Source: Alteromonas halophila
GTDB taxonomy: Bacteria; Pseudomonadota; Gammaproteobacteria; Enterobacterales; Alteromonadaceae
Length of the DNA stretch: 64,000 nt
NCBI RefSeq assembly: GCF_014651815.1
Contig: NZ_BMXP01000012.1
Span: 22,730 to 86,729, forward strand
Reading direction: 5' to 3'
Of the stretch, positions 63,875 through 64,000 are shown in pieces. How positions within the stretch are numbered: position 1 is the first letter of the stretch; each line of letters starts with the position of its first letter. Position numbers and translations under genes: made by a program. Under the pieces are notes generated by a model. That model was not told where the DNA came from. It did no database searches and saw nothing but the letters and a program-made list of their open reading frames with translations.

Positions 63875-64000
<126 letters not shown>

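Overview
The window looks like a chromosome segment of a marine gammaproteobacterium, most likely Alteromonadales (inference from gene content and order). The order purN-purM / hda / arsC (yfgD) / bepA / perM / bcp matches the E. coli purMN-hda-yfgD-bepA-perM-bcp neighbourhood. cmoAB, fadE, rhombosortase, DUF2066, DUF2069 and DUF3108 also fit this group. By eye the backbone (about 1-50.5 kb) has moderate, slightly GC-rich composition. From about 50.58 kb to the end the DNA is clearly richer in A+T and carries mobile-element traces, so I read it as a genomic island inserted into bcp.

Layout. 0-13 kb: a Cys/Met-metabolism PLP enzyme, a DUF4397/CHRD lipoprotein, azoreductase, glutathione peroxidase, an S9 peptidase lipoprotein, rhombosortase, an enoyl-CoA hydratase family protein, gamma-glutamyltransferase and cysteine synthase. 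13-21.5 kb: a coupled MoxR ATPase / CoxE-like VWA / MobA-like nucleotidyltransferase trio, a rhomboid protease, an S41-like protein, a membrane-tethered XRE regulator, a MATE pump and moeA. 21.6-26.3 kb: a tight four-gene operon encoding a complete glucosylglycerate synthesis and recycling loop (glycerate kinase, phosphatase, GpgS synthase, GH13_18 phosphorylase), followed by cmoAB. 28-35 kb: a LuxR-type response regulator, adenosine deaminase, a GCS2-like ligase paired with an AstE/AspA-like hydrolase, and fadE with a FadR-like site upstream. 35-50 kb: the conserved pur/hda/arsC/bepA/perM block with a putative HELAH metalloprotease lipoprotein, a hybrid histidine kinase and a periplasmic binding-like protein.

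Island (about 50.58-64 kb). Only the C-terminus of bcp is left, joined to foreign DNA. Then come a divergent XRE repressor and orphan OrfA-like HTH protein separated by three related palindromes; a sterol-desaturase-like hydroxylase and an AraC regulator; and a metal-resistance module with a CadR-like MerR regulator, a CDF exporter, a Cys-rich periplasmic protein, a CzcCBA pump and an ICMT-family methyltransferase. Two nearly identical promoters with 19-bp spacers, one before the CDF gene and one before the ICMT gene, suggest that one MerR protein controls both. The right part holds helically phased GTGAG repeats, a frame-disrupted Ntn-hydrolase (proteasome-like) gene, two attC-like sites flanking an unknown reverse-strand gene, a tRNA 3'-end-like fragment and the end of an IS3-family element that runs off the window.

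No rRNA, complete tRNA or CRISPR array was seen.
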